A stretch of DNA of 64,000 nucleotides from Saccharum officinarum (taxonomy: Eukaryota; Streptophyta; Magnoliopsida; Poales; Poaceae). Every line of letters begins with the position of its first letter. The first letter of the stretch is position 1. Location of the stretch: the NCBI GenBank assembly GCA_020631735.1, contig CM036158.1, forward strand, positions 86,057,421-86,121,420, written 5' to 3'. The position numbers were made by a program, and so were the translations under genes. The notes beneath the pieces are model-generated. The model ran no database searches. It had not been told where the DNA came from and worked only from the letters and a program-made list of their open reading frames with translations. Positions 9,316 through 22,150 of the stretch are shown here, one piece after another.

Positions 9316-12300
9316 TCATTTTTTAAAATTACTAGAATCAAGCACATTTAGTTCACTTCTCAACCTACAAAAGGTAGCCTCATCTAAAGGTTTAGTGAAG
9401 ATATCCGCTAATTGATATTCACTTCTTACACCTTCTAGTGATATATCATTTTTAGCAACATGATCTCTTAGAAAGTGGTGGCAGATATCAATGTGCTTGG
9501 TGCGTGAGTGTTGTACCGGATTATTAGCAATTTTAACGGCACTTTCATTATCACATAAAAGTGGCACCTTATCAAGAACAACTCCATAGTCTAGGAGGGT
9601 TTGTTTCATGTATAAGATTTGTGCACAACAAGCCCCCGCGGCAATGTATTCCGCCTCGGCGGTGGACAAAGCCACACAATTTTGCTTTTTAGATGGCCAA
9701 GATACTAAAGATCTCCCAAGCAAATGGCACCCTCCGGATGTGCTTTTTCTATCAATTTTGTAACCGGCATAATCCGAATTGGAATAGCCAACTAGTTGGA
9801 ATCTAGCTCTTTTGGGGTACCAAAGACCAATGCTTGGGGCGTGCTTAAGATATCTTAATATTCTTTTTACGGCACTTAGGTGAGGTTCTTTAGGGCACGC
9901 TTGAAAGCGAGCACACATGCACACACTAAACATAATATCGGGCCTAGATGCGGTAAGGTATAACAAGCTACCAATCATAGAACGGTAGAGAGTTTGATCA
10001 ATTGGTTTACCTCCCTCATCTAGGTCGAGACGTCCATTTGATGGCATTGGGGTCTTGATTGGCTTACACTCTTCCATCTTGAATCTCTTGAGAAGATCCT
10101 TGGTATACTTTTCTTGAGAGATGACAATCCCTTCTCTCATTTGTTTGACTTGAAAACCAAGGAAGAATGTTAGCTCACCAATCATAGATATCTCGAACTC
10201 CTTTGACATCAATTCATCAAATTCCTTGCAATAATCTTCATTTGTTGATTCGAAGATGATATCATCAACATAGACTTGACAAATGAAGATCTCCCCATTA
10301 AGCTTCTTGGTGAATAGTGTGGTGTCGACCTTCCCAATAGTGAAGCCCTTCTCAATGAGGAAGTATCGGAGGTGCTCATACCACGCTCTAGGGGCTTGCT
10401 AGAAACCATATAGCGCCTTGGACAACATATAAACATGATTAGGATATCTAGGGTCTTCAAACCCGGGAGGTTGTTCAACATAGACTAGTTCATTTATGAA
10501 GCCATTTAAAAATGCACTTTTCACATCCATTTGATATAGTTTCATTTCATGATGTGATGCATATGCAAGAAGGATACGAATGGCTTCAAGTCTTGCAACG
10601 GGCGCAAAGGTCCCTCCAAAATCAAGACCTTCAACTTGAGAGAACCCCTTTGCAACTAGTCTTGCCTTATTCCTCACTACTATGCCTTGGTTATCTTGCT
10701 TATTTCGGAACACCCACTTAGTTCCAATGACTCTTGCACCTTTTGGATGCTCTTCAAGTGTCCAAACTTGATTGTGGGTGAAGTTGTTCAATTCTTCGTG
10801 CATAGCATTCACCCAATCTGGATCTTGAAGAGCTTCTTCTATATTCTTAGGTTCAAGACAAGAGACAAAAGAGTGATGTTCAACAAATGAAGCAAGCTTT
10901 TGAGATCGAGTCATTACACCCTTTGTAGGACTTCCTATGATGAGATCTTGTGGATGTGCTTGAAGTAGAGGTGAATTTCTTCTATCAACCACTTGAGGAG
11001 ATGGTTGGGGAGCATCAACATCTTGAGCTTGTGCCTCGGCTTATTCATGAGAGACATGAGTGTCTTCATTTTCAACTCTCTCATTCTTGTCATCATCTTG
11101 ATGCACATGTGATGAAGATGGTGGATTGATAATTTGTACATCGTCTTCATCATCTTTAGGCTTGATGTCTCCCACCGGCATATTCTTCATTGCCTCCCTC
11201 AATGGTTCATCACCTACATCATCACAATTCTCAATTGCTCCTTGGGAGCCGTTAGATTCATCAAATTTCACATCATATGTTTCTTCAACCAAACCGGTGA
11301 TATGGTTAAATACTCTATATGCTTTGGACTTTGATGAGTAACCAACAAGAAAACCAATATCACAACGTCTTTGAAACTTCCCTAGGTGTTGACGCATTTT
11401 GTAGATATAACATTTGCAACCAAACACCCGAAGAATGAGACGTCCGACTTCTTCCCATTTAGCAACTCATAGGGAGTCTTGCCAAGAAACTTTTGTAGGA
11501 AGAGGCGATTTGAAGCATAGCATGCGGTGTTGATTGCCTCGGCCCACAATTTTTCTGGTGTATTGTACTCATCTAGCATTGTTCTTGCAAGGGTGATCAA
11601 AGTCCGGTTCTTTCTCTCAACTACACCATTTTGTTGAGGAGTGTAGGTTGATGAAACTTCATGCTTGATTCCAATCTCATCACAATAAGCTTCAATGTTT
11701 GTGTTGTCAAACTCTTTGCCATTGTCACTTCTAATCTTCTTTATCTTGACTTCAAATTCATTTTGAGCTCTCTTTGCAAACTTCTTGAAGCAATTTGCCA
11801 CTTCGGATTTGTCATGAAGAAAGAAGGTCCAAGTGTATCTTGAGTAGTCATCCACAATCACAAGACAATAGAGATTTCCACCCAAGCTCTTGTAAGTTGT
11901 AGGACTAAACAAATCCATATGTAGAAGTTCTAACACTCTTGATGTTGACATGTAAGCTTTGGTTGGATGAGTATTTGCAACTTGTTTGCCGGCTTGACAT
12001 GCACTACAAGGTTTGTCCTTCTCAAACTTGACATCCTTCAAGCCTCTTACTAATTCTTTCTTCAATAGCTTGTTGAGAGTGTTCATTCCAACATGAGCAA
12101 GCCTCCTATGCCAAAGCCATCCAAGTGTAGTTTTGGTGAACAAACATGTCATCAAGTTTGCATCTTCGGAGGTGAAGTCAACAAGATAGAGATTGTTGTA
12201 TCTAAAGCCTTTGAAAATCATTTGCTTGTCATCTATCTTTGTAACTACCACTTCATTAGGAGTGAATAAGCATTGGTAGCCAAGGTCACAAAGTTGCCCA

Positions 12301-12539
12301 ACGGATAGTAAGTTGAAACTCAATGAAGCAACATAGAGCACATTTGAAAGAGAGTGATCATTTGATATTGCAATCTTGCCTATACCCTTGACTTTGCTCT
12401 TTGAATTGTCCCCAAATGTGATCTTCTCTTGACATACCCCATTCTCTTCAAGTGAGGTGAACATACGAGGGTCACCGGTCATATGTTGAGTGCAACCACT
12501 ATCAATAACCCAATGAGATCCACCGGTCTTGTAGTTCAC
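9316..12539 (-). pseudogene. Sirevirus pol (protease-integrase-RT-RNase H), copy 1, broken
   Basis: Order on the reverse strand: protease with DSG (WVIDSGCTQHMTGD), gag-pre-integrase HHCC zinc finger (HRRLAHVG ... CSACQAGK), integrase with MDLF, IRSDNGKEF and QQNGVVERK (the D, D and E residues), then reverse transcriptase ([23 protein letters not shown] region near 10265), and RNase H ([15 protein letters not shown]). Breaks: one frameshift in 11382-11427, TAA at 11041-11043 (Gln in copy 2) and TAG at 10399-10401. The enzyme set would copy RNA to DNA and integrate it. As encoded it cannot make a full polyprotein. Confidence 0.85.
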
Positions 12540-12553
12540 CTACACACAAGAGA

Positions 12554-14884
12554 TCAAGCTTTTTGTTTAGGGACCCAAACTTGAGAGGGACCCTTGACTT
12601 TCTCAACTAGTGACTTGGCAACCCATATTTTCTTAGGCCTATTCTTGTTAGGGGGACCCAAGAACATGACTTTCATCTTTCCACTTGAATCTTTTCTAAG
12701 CATGTAATGAGCATTGAAAGCAAAGGGTCTAGCATGCTTGGGCAAGGGTTGTGGTGGTGGAGTTTTGCACTCATGAGCAAAATGACCTTCTTGTCCACAC
12801 TCAACACATCTCTTTGGCTTGGGCTTTGACTTGCTTTGTTGTTGTTGAGCTTTAGCCTTCTTCTCTTGATTTGCCAAGTAACCAATGCCACTTCTATCCA
12901 TCTTCATGACGGTGTTCATGAGTAGCTCACTTTGCAAATGTTGGCCTCTTGTGAACTTGCTTAGGCCGGTCTTGAGATGCTCTTTCTCTTGCTTGAGCTT
13001 TTTGTTCTCTTCAATAAGTGACTCATTTGATGTTTGCTTTTCAAGAGCCATCAACTTCTTGTTCTCATTTCTAAGCATCTCATTTTCACTCTTGAGCTTG
13101 ACATAATCATCATAGTTGTCGGACTCAACCACATTCTTGCCTTTGCCACTAGAGCCTTGCTCAATGCTCTCAATAATCAAGTCATCACATGATGTAGCTA
13201 TATCAATCTTAACAACTTGGTTAGTAGCATCATGTGTCTCAAGAGAAAGCTCATTAGCAACAATAAGACTATCATAATTGATTTTCAATGTAGTATATTT
13301 GTCTTTTAGCAAGTTGTGCCTAGTGTTGAGCTCATCATGCTTCTTCTCAAGTTTATCATGTTCATCTCTAAGCTCTTTGTTAGAAGTTTTGAGCTCCTTG
13401 AGAGTAGAAGACATAATTTCATTTTGATCTTTGAGCTCATCACTAGTCTTATGTGCATTCTCAAGCTTAGATGAGAGTGAGTCATTTTCATTTTGGAGCT
13501 CATCATTTTCATTTCTAGTTCTTCTTATGATTTTAGAGTATTTGTTTAACAATTTTACAAGTTCATCATAAGAAGGTGCATCATATTCATCATCACTATC
13601 ACTATCATCATCATCACTCTCATTGTTTTGTACCTTTCGTTCACCCTTGGCCATAAGGCATAGGTGAGAAGTGGACGATGATGGTGAAGGTGGCGGTGAA
13701 GGTGGTGATGAAGATGTTGGTGAAGAAGATGATGGCCCAATCACAAATGCGGTGACCTTCTCTTTCTCATCGTCGCTCTCATCGCCGGAGGACTCACATG
13801 ATGACTCAATGTCGGTGAGCCAATCACCAACAATGTAAGCTTTGCCTCCCTTTTTCTTCTTGTGAAACTCTTTTCTCTTGCCATCCTTTTTTTTGTATGG
13901 CTTGTTCTTCTTCTTCTCATCTTCTTCATCACTTGAATCATTTTTCTTGCCCTTGTTCTTGTTCTTGTACTTGTCTTTTGGAGGCTTAGGGCATTGATGA
14001 GCTAAGTGGCCAAGTTCACCACAATTGTAGCAATCCATCTCGGATATAGGCTTCCTTTTGCTACTTGTGAAGAACTTCTTCTTCTTGCCATCGAACTTGA
14101 TGCCACTCTTGTTGAGCTTCTTTAGCATCTTGGTGGTCTTTCTCACCATGAGTGCAAGTGATGCATCATCAATATCACTTTCACTTGAGCTTTCTTGCAC
14201 CATCATGGCTTGGCCCTTCTTCTTTTTCTTGTCATGGCTAGCTTTGAAGGCCAAGTCCTTCTTCTTGGAAGATGATGAGCCCTCTTCCGGAGTGATGTGC
14301 ATGTACATCTCATGTGCATTGATCTTTCCCAATACTTGTGTCGGTGTTGCGGTGGAGAGATCACTTTGGTGAAGCACGGTGACAATGTGACCATACTTCT
14401 CAATGGGAAGAACGCTCAAGATCCTCCTTGCAACATCCGATTGACTCATTTGAGTGAGCCCAAGAGCATTGAGATCCTCTACAAGAACATTCAATCGAGT
14501 GTACATTTCATTAGCACTTTCTTTGGGAAGCATCTCAAAAGAATTAATTTTCTTCAAAGCAATGTGATAGCGTTCCTCACGCTCACTCTTAGTTCCCTCA
14601 TGGAGAGCACAAAGGTTTTCTCATAATTCATGAGCGTTTTTGGCATTACGCACACGATTGAAGATATCCTTGCCTAGGCCCCGGTAGAGTGCATTTTTTG
14701 CCTTTGCATTCCACCGGTCGTACTTCTCCTTATCACCACTTGGGTTGGCGGGATCCTTGATAGCGGGAAGCCCTTCGGTTGCGGCTCTAAGGCACCCAAC
14801 ATCTATGGCTTCAAGGTACGCCTCCATATGAATTTTCTAATATAGAAAATTGTCTCCCTCAAAGGTGGGAGGTGGTCCTTCCCC
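12554..14884 (-). pseudogene. Sirevirus gag, copy 1, start deleted
   Basis: It aligns along its length with the intact gag of copy 2. It includes the capsid-like N-terminal part (MEAYLEAIDVGCLRAATEGLP), zinc knuckle CYNCGELGHLAHQC, a Lys-rich and then acidic/Ser-rich middle, a ~200-residue Glu/Lys/Asn coiled coil, and a second knuckle CVECGQEGHFAHEC near the end. The initiator Met and first two codons are missing because gag is fused to LTR sequence at ~14884. Two Trp codons have become stops (TAG at 14837-14839, TGA at 14621-14623). The last codons before the TGA and the short gap to pol are conserved with copy 2. Confidence 0.85.
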
Positions 14885-16231
14885 TTGAAAGTAAGGGTTA
14901 GGAACACGGCGATATTTTTCCGAGGTATCGGAGAGTCGCCACTCTCGGTGTAGCTCCCGTTTGATCCGCGCAAGGATCAAGTGCTCTCTATGGGTTGATT
15001 CTTTGACACTCCGTCATGGTGAATCACCCAAAACCGCTCACAAGATGAGTTGGGTCATCCACAAGCTCGCCGGATGATCACCGAACTCCCAATCACCACC
15101 AAGCCGTCTAGGTGATGGCGATCACCAAGAGTAACAAGCTAGAACTCTCACTTGACCACAACAAGCCTAATGAGAAGGTGGATGCACACTTGCTACTCCC
15201 TAGTCACTAATGAGGGATTCTCAAACTTTGATTCTCAAAACACTACCCTCACTAGGGCTCTTGCACTCCCTTGCACTTGAAAGGTGTTTCTCAGCTGAAC
15301 AAATGAGCAAGAGACCTCTAAAAGAGGTGGAGGGGGTGTATTTATACACCCCACAGTCAAATCCAACCGTTACCTGCCAACTCAGCAAAACATGCACTGA
15401 CCGGATGCCCCGATCGATATGACCGGACGCGACGGTCGAGTGTAACGGTCGAAAAACTGAACGACACTGCTGAGTGACCGGACGCACCGATCAGGGGTGA
15501 CCGGACGCGTCTGGTCATGCAAGAACCTTACTATACTTTGACCTGACGCTCGGTCGCGTCCGATCAGTGATGACCGGACACGTCAGGTTAGCAAAGTACC
15601 TTACTAGAACATGACCGGACGCGTCCGATCATTTCCTAGTCGCTTCCGATTAGACTTTTACCCTCTAAAACACGTGTTCAGACTGATCAACACGTTCGGT
15701 CCTCGCAGGGACCGTGTCCGGTCAACCAGGTTGAAAACGCAGTGACTGTTAGTACTGACGGACGCGTCGGTCATGATAGAGATCACGTCCGGTCAAGGGT
15801 AAACATCTCAAACGACTTCGAAACACGACGCAACTTGAACCAAGTTGCTTCCAACTGAACTTTGAGCTTTCCTTGAGCTACCTAGTGCTAAGTTTGATAA
15901 GTGTGCACCACACCTAAACAAAAGACTCACCTAGGTCAAGCTACTCGCTCATGCCCTCCTTTATAGTACGTCCAAAGGAAAGAAACGAAGATCCTAACGA
16001 CTATTCCGGATGTAACCCTACACCTTGATATCCGGAACTAACCGTCCTTAATCTTGTCGTTGATCCTTTGAAAACCGAAACGATTTCCATCAAGGGGCAT
16101 GAATACTGTCTAAAGCAGTTATCAACCCCATGACCTAACTTATCAAAGTTTCTGCAAAACACACGTTAGTCATGGTAATAATGCATTATCATCAATTGCC
16201 GAAACCAACTCTTGGGGCCTAGATGCTTTCA
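14884..16231 (-). repeat. 5' LTR of copy 1, truncated
   Basis: It matches the 3' LTR from about LTR position 3522 to its end, so ~220 bp of LTR, the whole primer-binding site and the gag start are missing at the inner edge. It also lacks ~33 bp near 14943 (CCCACTAGTCCTCG... in the 3' LTR). The TATAAATA equivalent is at 15339-15346, and the palindrome cluster at ~15400-15790 is more eroded than in copy 2. The outer end TGAAAGCATCTAGG is intact at 16231. Confidence 0.85.
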
Positions 16232-18600
16232 GAAGTGACAATAGAAGTGAGTTCAAGAATATAAGAATTAAAGAACTTTGTGATCACTATGGCATTGGAC
16301 ATCAATTCTCGGCCAAGTACACTCCATAATCAAATGGCCTAGTTGAGAGAAAGAATAGAACATTGTTTGATATGGCTAGATCAATGCTTCATGAATACAA
16401 TGTGAGTCAATCATTTTGGAATGAAGCTATCAATACCACTTGCTACTACATCAATAGACTATATTATCATCCATTGCTAGAAAAAGACCCCATATGAGCT
16501 ACTTCATGGAAGAAAACCCAATATAGCTTGAAAAAGGGCACTATATTGAGGAAGTTTGACAAAAGATGTGATGAGGGGTTCCTACTTGGTTATTCAACTA
16601 CAAGCAAAGCTTATAGAGTTTGGAACAACTCGAGTGGCATTCTAAAGGAAGTCCATGATGTACAATTTGATGAAACCAATGGGTCACAAGATGAAGAAGA
16701 GAATCTAGATGATGTTGGTGGAACTCAATTGGTGGAAGCAATGAAGAACATGGACATTGAGGACATTAGAGCAAAGCAAGTAATTGATATTCAAGATGAT
16801 AATAAATCAAGTGCTCAATTCTCTATTCAAGCTAGCTAGTGACTCTCGGTTGTAAGATCATGGTGCTAGTTCATCTCATCGAGATACATCAAGTGATCAA
16901 CCAAGCTCAAGCAATCAAGTGCAAGTACTCCAACCACAACATGTTGCAAGAGATCACCCCATTCATAGTGTTATTGGTGATATTAGAAGTGATGTGCAAA
17001 TAAGATCAAGATTAGTTATGTTTTGTTGAGCATGCATCATTTGTGTCAACCATAGAACCAAAGAAGATAGGAGAAGCTTTGAAGATGCGATTGGATCATG
17101 TCTATGCAAGAAGAGCTTAAAAATTTCACAAGAAATGATTTTGGGAGTTGGTAGAAAGGCCAAATGACTACAATGTGATTGGAATCAAGTGGTGGGTTTA
17201 AAAACAAGCAAGATCAAGATGGCATTATAGTGAGAAACAAGGCAAGACTAGTTGCTCAAGGTTACACTTCAAGTAGAAGGTCTTGACTATGATGAGACAT
17301 ATGCTCCCGTGGCAAGATTGGAGGCAATTAGGATTCTATTGGATTATGCTTGTGCACACAACATCAAACTATATCAAATGGATGTCAAAAGGCATTTCTC
17401 AATGGGATCATCAATGAGTTAGTCTTCGTCGAGCAACCTCCCAGATTTGAAGATGATAAGAAACCCAACCATGTGTACAAGTTGAAGAAGGCTTTATATG
17501 GCTTAAAGCAAGCACCTAGAGCATGGTATGAGAGGCTAAGGGATTTCCTTCTCTCTAAGAGATTCAAGATGGGCAAGGTTGATACAACCTCTATTCACGA
17601 AGAAGATTGGGAATAATCTATTCATAGTGCAAATATATGTTGATGACATCATCTTTGGATCAACCGATCAAGCTTATTATGAAGAATTTTGTGCTATGAT
17701 GGCCAAAGAGTTTGAAATGTCTATGATTGGTGAACTTAGCTACTTCCTTGGCCTCCAAGTCAAGCAATTGAAGAATGGAACATTTGTGAGTCAAGGAAAT
17801 ACATAAGGGACATGTTAAGAAGTTTAGAATGAAAGATGCAAAGCCAATTTCAACTCCAATTGGTACAAATGTAATTTGGATAGCGACTTGATGGCAAAAT
17901 GGTGAATCAAAAGGAATATCGCCGTCTCTTAATTGGAAGTCTACTCTATGTCACCGCATCAAGGCCGGATGTCACGTTTAGTGTTTTATGTGTGCTAGAT
18001 ATCAAGCCTCACCTAGAGAGAGAGAGTCATCTCACGGCCGCAAAGAGAATATTGAGGTACTTGAAGCAAACAAGAGATGTTGGACTATGGTATCCCAAGG
18101 GTCAAAGTTTTGAAATTGATTGGATATTCAGACTTCGACTATGGGTTGCAAGATCAATAGAAAGAGCATAAGCGGCACATGTCAATACTTGAAAGATCAC
18201 TTGTGTCATGGTCCTCAAAGAAACAAAATAGTGTGGCAATCTCTACCGCCAAAGCCGAATATGTGAGTGCGAGGAGTTGTTGTGCACAATTGCTATGGAT
18301 GAAATCAACTTTGAAGGATTATGGCCTCAACTTCAAGAAGTTGCCATTGTTATGTGATATAAAAGTGCAATCAAGATGACACAAACCCGGTTCAACATGG
18401 AAGAACAAAGAATATTGACATAAGGCATCATTTTATAGAGATCATCAACAAAAGGGAGATATTACCATTGAAAGTGTTGGCACCGATGATCAACTTGGCG
18501 ATATTCTCACCAAGCCACTTGATGAAAAGAGGTTTTGCAAGCTAAGGAATGAGTTGAACATTCTTGATTTCTCAAACATGAGTTGAATGCACCCCACCCA
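16232..18600 (+). pseudogene. plus-strand copia pol remnant (integrase, RT, RNase H)
   Basis: It begins in mid-integrase exactly at the LTR edge (SDNRSEFKN, then LVERKNRTLFDMARSMLHEYN), continues through the connection (KRCDEGFLLGYSTTSKAYRVWN) and RT ([48 protein letters not shown]), and ends with RNase H (SWSSKKQNS...AEYVSA) and DILTKPLDEKRFCKLRNELNIL. There are numerous frameshifts and stops. It is more diverged than the two Sirevirus copies and lies in the opposite orientation, so it is an older element that was interrupted. The N-terminal half of its pol is not on the other side of copy 1. Confidence 0.85.
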
Positions 18601-18858
18601 CTTATTGACATGCCTCTCCTTCGACATTACAGGTAAAGTGATTGACATGTCATTCATCCTATGCTAAGGACTTACTAGCGCATGTAGACATAATAAGTGG
18701 TATGCATAAGCATTCATGATAAATCAAATGAATTTGATGGGTATATGTTACCACTATTGCTTCTATGCTTGTTTTGATCTAGTGGTGGCATATGACATTG
18801 TTTGTGAGCTTGCAAACCTAGTGTTGAATCTAGAAGATTTGCTATAAGTGTTTAATTC
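18601..18858 (+). other. 3' flank of the plus-strand copia remnant
   Basis: AT-rich sequence after the RNase H end, up to the assembly gap. It is probably the spacer downstream of pol in the same old element. No LTR end was recognised. Confidence 0.4.
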
Positions 18859-18958
18859 NNNNNNNNNNNNNNNNNNNNNNNNNNNNNNNNNNNNNNNNNN
18901 NNNNNNNNNNNNNNNNNNNNNNNNNNNNNNNNNNNNNNNNNNNNNNNNNNNNNNNNNN
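18859..18958. other. assembly gap (100 N)
   Basis: Exactly 100 unknown bases, a conventional placeholder, so the true length is unknown. Any open frame crossing it is meaningless. The left end of the Harbinger element is probably hidden here. Confidence 0.99.
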
Positions 18959-19709
18959 TGTGGGCACCCAAATCCCCACCCAGACCCCATTCTTGTGGCT
19001 CTTGGCCAGGCCCCGAAACGACAGTTTCGTCTGTTTTCCCCGCGCGCACGTGATTTCTTTTCCCGTCGCCCCCTCCCGCCCCTTGCGCATCACTTTTCCC
19101 CATCGCGCGCCGCTAGGGTTCGCAACACGCCGCCAATCCTCCGCTCGACTTCTTGCGTGCGTGCCCGGCAACTCCCCCGGCGAGGTGCGACCTCTGGCCT
19201 TTGCGAGGCGCGACCCCCCGGCGCCACGCACGCCCAGCGACTCCCCCGGCGAGGTGCGACCTCCATCCCCTGCGAATCCTGTGCGAAGCTTCACCGCCGG
19301 CCCCTGCGACTCTCCCGTCAAGGCGCGACCTCCGGCCCAGCGACTCTCCCGTCGAAGGTAAAACTGAGACCGCTGCTTCCTGGTCCTATCGAGCGCGCGT
19401 AGAATAGAGGCGTATGCAGCAGGGTGCTCAGTCTTAGCCATGTATGGCGCGCGTAGAGGAGGTGTGTATGCAGCAGGGTGTGCGTGCATAGAACAGAGGC
19501 TGCCGCTGCTCTGCTGCTTCCTTTCTACATTAGAAGCCGTAATGAGCTGTATCCGACTTGGATCCTACTAGTGTGCTACAGTTCATTTGCTGAAATTAAA
19601 CTGGCTTGCTGCAGATGTTTTTTTGTACAGTTTGAGCCATATCGCTGGCTCTCTGTTTTCATGTACCTGTCTATATTGTGCTGCTGAAATTATAAATTAA
19701 TATGCGACA

Positions 19710-21010
19710 ATGATATTGCAGATGGTGTTTACCGATGATGAAGATGATTTTCTTGAGCAATGGTGGGAGGAAGAAGAATTGGATGATGATGATTTGGTTG
19801 CGCTGCTGCTAATTCTTGCTGAAGGTGAAAAAAGGAGTCATAAGAAGCGTCGCTGTGGTTCAATGCCTGGTCGTCAAGTGGTGCCAAGAGACATGCATGC
19901 TGGTAACTTGCGCATTGTTGCAGATTATTTTGCAGACCCACCAATTTACAATGACAATTTTTTTCGGAGGAGATTCAGAATGTCTAAACCATTGTTTTTG
20001 AGAATTGTCCAAGGAGTCGAGGCACATGATGACTATTTCAGGCAAAGGCCAAATGCAGTAGGGTTGCTTGGAGCAACTGCCCTTCAGAAAGTGGTTGGAG
20101 CTTTTAGGATGTTAGCTTATGATGTTCCTGCAGATTCCATGGATGAGGTTGTGAGAATTGCTGAGAGCACTATGATTGAGGCCTTCAAACACTTTGTTCG
20201 AGCAGTGGTTGATGTTTTTGGTGAGCAATACTTGAGGCCACCCACTGTTGAGGATACTGCAAGGTTACTAGAGATGAACAACAATAGGGGTTGGCCAGGT
20301 ATGCTTGGATGCATTGACTGTATGCATTGGAGGTGGAAGAATTGCCCGACTGCATGGAAAGGTATGTACACGGGACATGTGGATGGTCCAACTAAGCGGT
20401 TGCATCAGAGGATTTGTGGATTTGGCATTCATTTTTGGTTTACCAGGATCACTAAATGATATCAATGTACTTCGAAGGTCTCCCTTTTTCAACAACTAAC
20501 TTCAGGAACTTCACCTCCAATTGAGTATACTGTGAATGGCAATAAGTACACCATGGGTTATTATTTGGCAGATGGGATCTATCCTTCTTGGGCTACATTT
20601 GTGAAGAGCTACATAAATCCACAAGGTAACAAGATGTCTCACTTCACACAAGCTCAAGAAGCGGCTAGAAAGGATGTTGAGAGAGCATTTGGTGTTTTAC
20701 AGTCACGCTTTGCTATGATTAGGGGTCCTGCAAGATTTTGGGGCAAGGAAATGCTATGGTACATATTGACAGCATGTGTGATCTTGCACAGTATGATAAT
20801 TGAGAATGAGAGAGATGACGCCGATGTTGGGGGTATGACTATGATCAAGATGGGGGTGAGGAGTTGAGGCAGGAGGAGTACCAACGACGCAATCCAAATG
20901 TGATGTCCGAGTTTCTCAGGATACACAAAGAGATTGAAGATAAAGAGGGACATGAGAAACTCCGAAACGCTCTTGTGGAGCATTTGTGGGCGCGACATGG
21001 CGCGAGCTAA
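19710..21010 (+). pseudogene. Harbinger DDE transposase, frameshifted
   Basis: The N-terminus is acidic (DDEDDFLEQWWEEEELDDDD). The usual order follows: RRRFRMSKPLFLRIV, a helix-turn-helix-like region (GATALQKVVGAFRMLAYDVPADSMDE), the first catalytic Asp in MLGCIDCMHWRWKNCP, the second in YYLADGIYPSW, and the catalytic Glu in KDVERAFGVLQSRF. The final helical tail ends EHLWARHGAS with a stop at 21008-21010. The frame is lost at least three times: a short deletion near 20395-20405, a missing T near 20438, a stop at ~20498 before the frame resumes, and an indel near 20833. It encodes the family's cut-and-paste enzyme but is inactive as written. The partner Myb-like ORF usual for Harbinger was not found. 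Confidence 0.85.
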
Positions 21011-21031
21011 TTGTTTTGTTTCACTTGCATC

Positions 21032-21085
21032 TCTAGTTTCAGGCTTGCAAGTTCCAGGCTCTAGTTTCAGGCTTGCAAGTTGCAG
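21032..21085. repeat. short tandem repeat after the transposase
   Basis: CTCTAGTTTCAGGCTTGCAAGTT appears twice in direct order with partial third copies (AAGTTGCAAGCTTGCGGTTCTAGTTTCAG). It lies in the 3' region of the Harbinger element. Confidence 0.6.
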
Positions 21086-21491
21086 GTTGAAGTAGCACAA
21101 TCAGCCAATTCAAGTTGCAAGCTTGCGGTTCTAGTTTCAGTTGATTGCAGCTCTAGTCTTTTGAACTATTATTGTAGCTCTAGTCTTTTGAATGTCGTCA
21201 AATTTGGACCACATTTATGTTTGAATTTAAATTTGAATATTTGTATTTTTCGTTTATTATTTTAAGCATGGTGCTTTATTGATATAGTTTAAATAAATTA
21301 TTATATATAATATGTTGTTCTCAAATACATATGCACATATGTGTAGGGGAATAGAGGAATTAAGAATAGGGGCTTTGTTTTGAGGGCTCCTGCTGGAGTA
21401 CAGTCCAGAAAACAAGGCCCGAAAAGTAGGGGGAGCACCCAAATGAAAAGTAGGGGCTCTGTTTTAGGGGCTACTGCTGGAGTTGCTCTTA

Positions 21492-22004
21492 CAGACATAT
21501 CCTAATATCCATAGTACTAAATTTCATGTGAGCGGCAGATGCTAGCATGCCCTTATGCAGAATCTCATGTTATCACTAGCTCACAAGTTTTACTGGCTGT
21601 TCCAAAAAATCATCACAACACAGAAGCATCCTAATTGTTGATTCTAGCAAAGCTCATTGTCAAATTCACTTGTTCTGTAGATTGACAGAAAAGATGTGTT
21701 TTTCTACAGCACTAGGTTGGCTGAACAGTTCAATGCTACTTGCTCTAGTTCTGCACTAACTCAGATTATAAAAAAAAGTCAACAATAGCCAATACTTGAT
21801 GCCAGCGAGTTTCTACCAAAAACTATACAGACTGATAAGATCACTGGCATGGTACTGATACTGTATTTGTCATAAAAGATATGAATCATAAAAGATATAT
21901 TCATATCATTATATTTATGATAAGTTGATAATTATTACCAGCGTAAGACTATAAAAGGTCAAAGATGTTCGCTGGAGACATATGTTGTAGTATAAAGTAA
22001 CTAG
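21492..22004. other. intergenic or intronic DNA, no gene seen
   Basis: It lies between the Harbinger right end and a Stowaway MITE. If the NudC-domain gene continues to lower coordinates, this would be its third intron, but none of the expected downstream exons is readable here. Confidence 0.4.
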
Positions 22005-22150
22005 TACTTTCTCCATTCTAAATTATAAGACGTTTTGACATTTCTAGATGCAGAGTTTTTGCTATGCACTTAGATATACACTATGTCTAGATGCATAGTA
22101 AAAGAAATGTATCTAGAAAAACCAAAATGTCTTATAATTTGGATGGAGTA
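22005..22150. mobile_element. Stowaway-like MITE
   Basis: About 146 bp including TA target dinucleotides. The left half CATTCTAAATTATAAGACG...CTATGCA is complementary to the right half TGCATAG...GTCTTATAATTTGGATGGAG, giving a long hairpin typical of Stowaway. Confidence 0.7.

Larger units (their letters stand above)
3303..16231 (-). mobile_element. Sirevirus-type Ty1/copia retrotransposon, copy 1 (decayed)
   Basis: Reverse-strand element, read from high to low coordinates: damaged 5' LTR (14884-16231), gag, pol, palindrome-rich spacer, ORF3, PPT, 3' LTR (3303-4905). The LTR starts TGAAAGCATCTAGG and ends GATCCTTTCA on the coding strand. Domain order (protease, integrase, RT, RNase H) defines Ty1/copia. 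The double-zinc-knuckle gag, the extra ORF downstream of pol, and repeated CCGGAC/GTCCGG palindromes fit the Sirevirus (Maximus) lineage. The primer-binding site and gag start are deleted. The flanking pentamers (CCATT left, GAAGT right) differ, so no target-site duplication is visible. Many stops and frameshifts make it non-autonomous. Confidence 0.9.
18959..21488 (+). mobile_element. PIF/Harbinger transposon (Tourist-type ends)
   Basis: The right end reads CTGCTGGAGTTGCTC followed by TTA (21489-21491). Inverted, this is GAGCAACTCCAGCAG preceded by the TWA-type target site of PIF/Harbinger elements. A DDE transposase pseudogene lies inside. The left inverted repeat was not found and probably lies in the gap at 18859-18958. 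The 19000-19400 part is very GC-rich and likely the 5' region of the transposase gene. A second Harbinger-like motif, GGGGCTCCTGCTGGAGTAC, lies at ~21383 and suggests an internal subterminal repeat. Confidence 0.75.

Noticed and set aside
18763..19489. Long frames crossing or next to the N gap
   Set aside because: They translate unknown bases, and the rest is GC-rich DNA without a domain.
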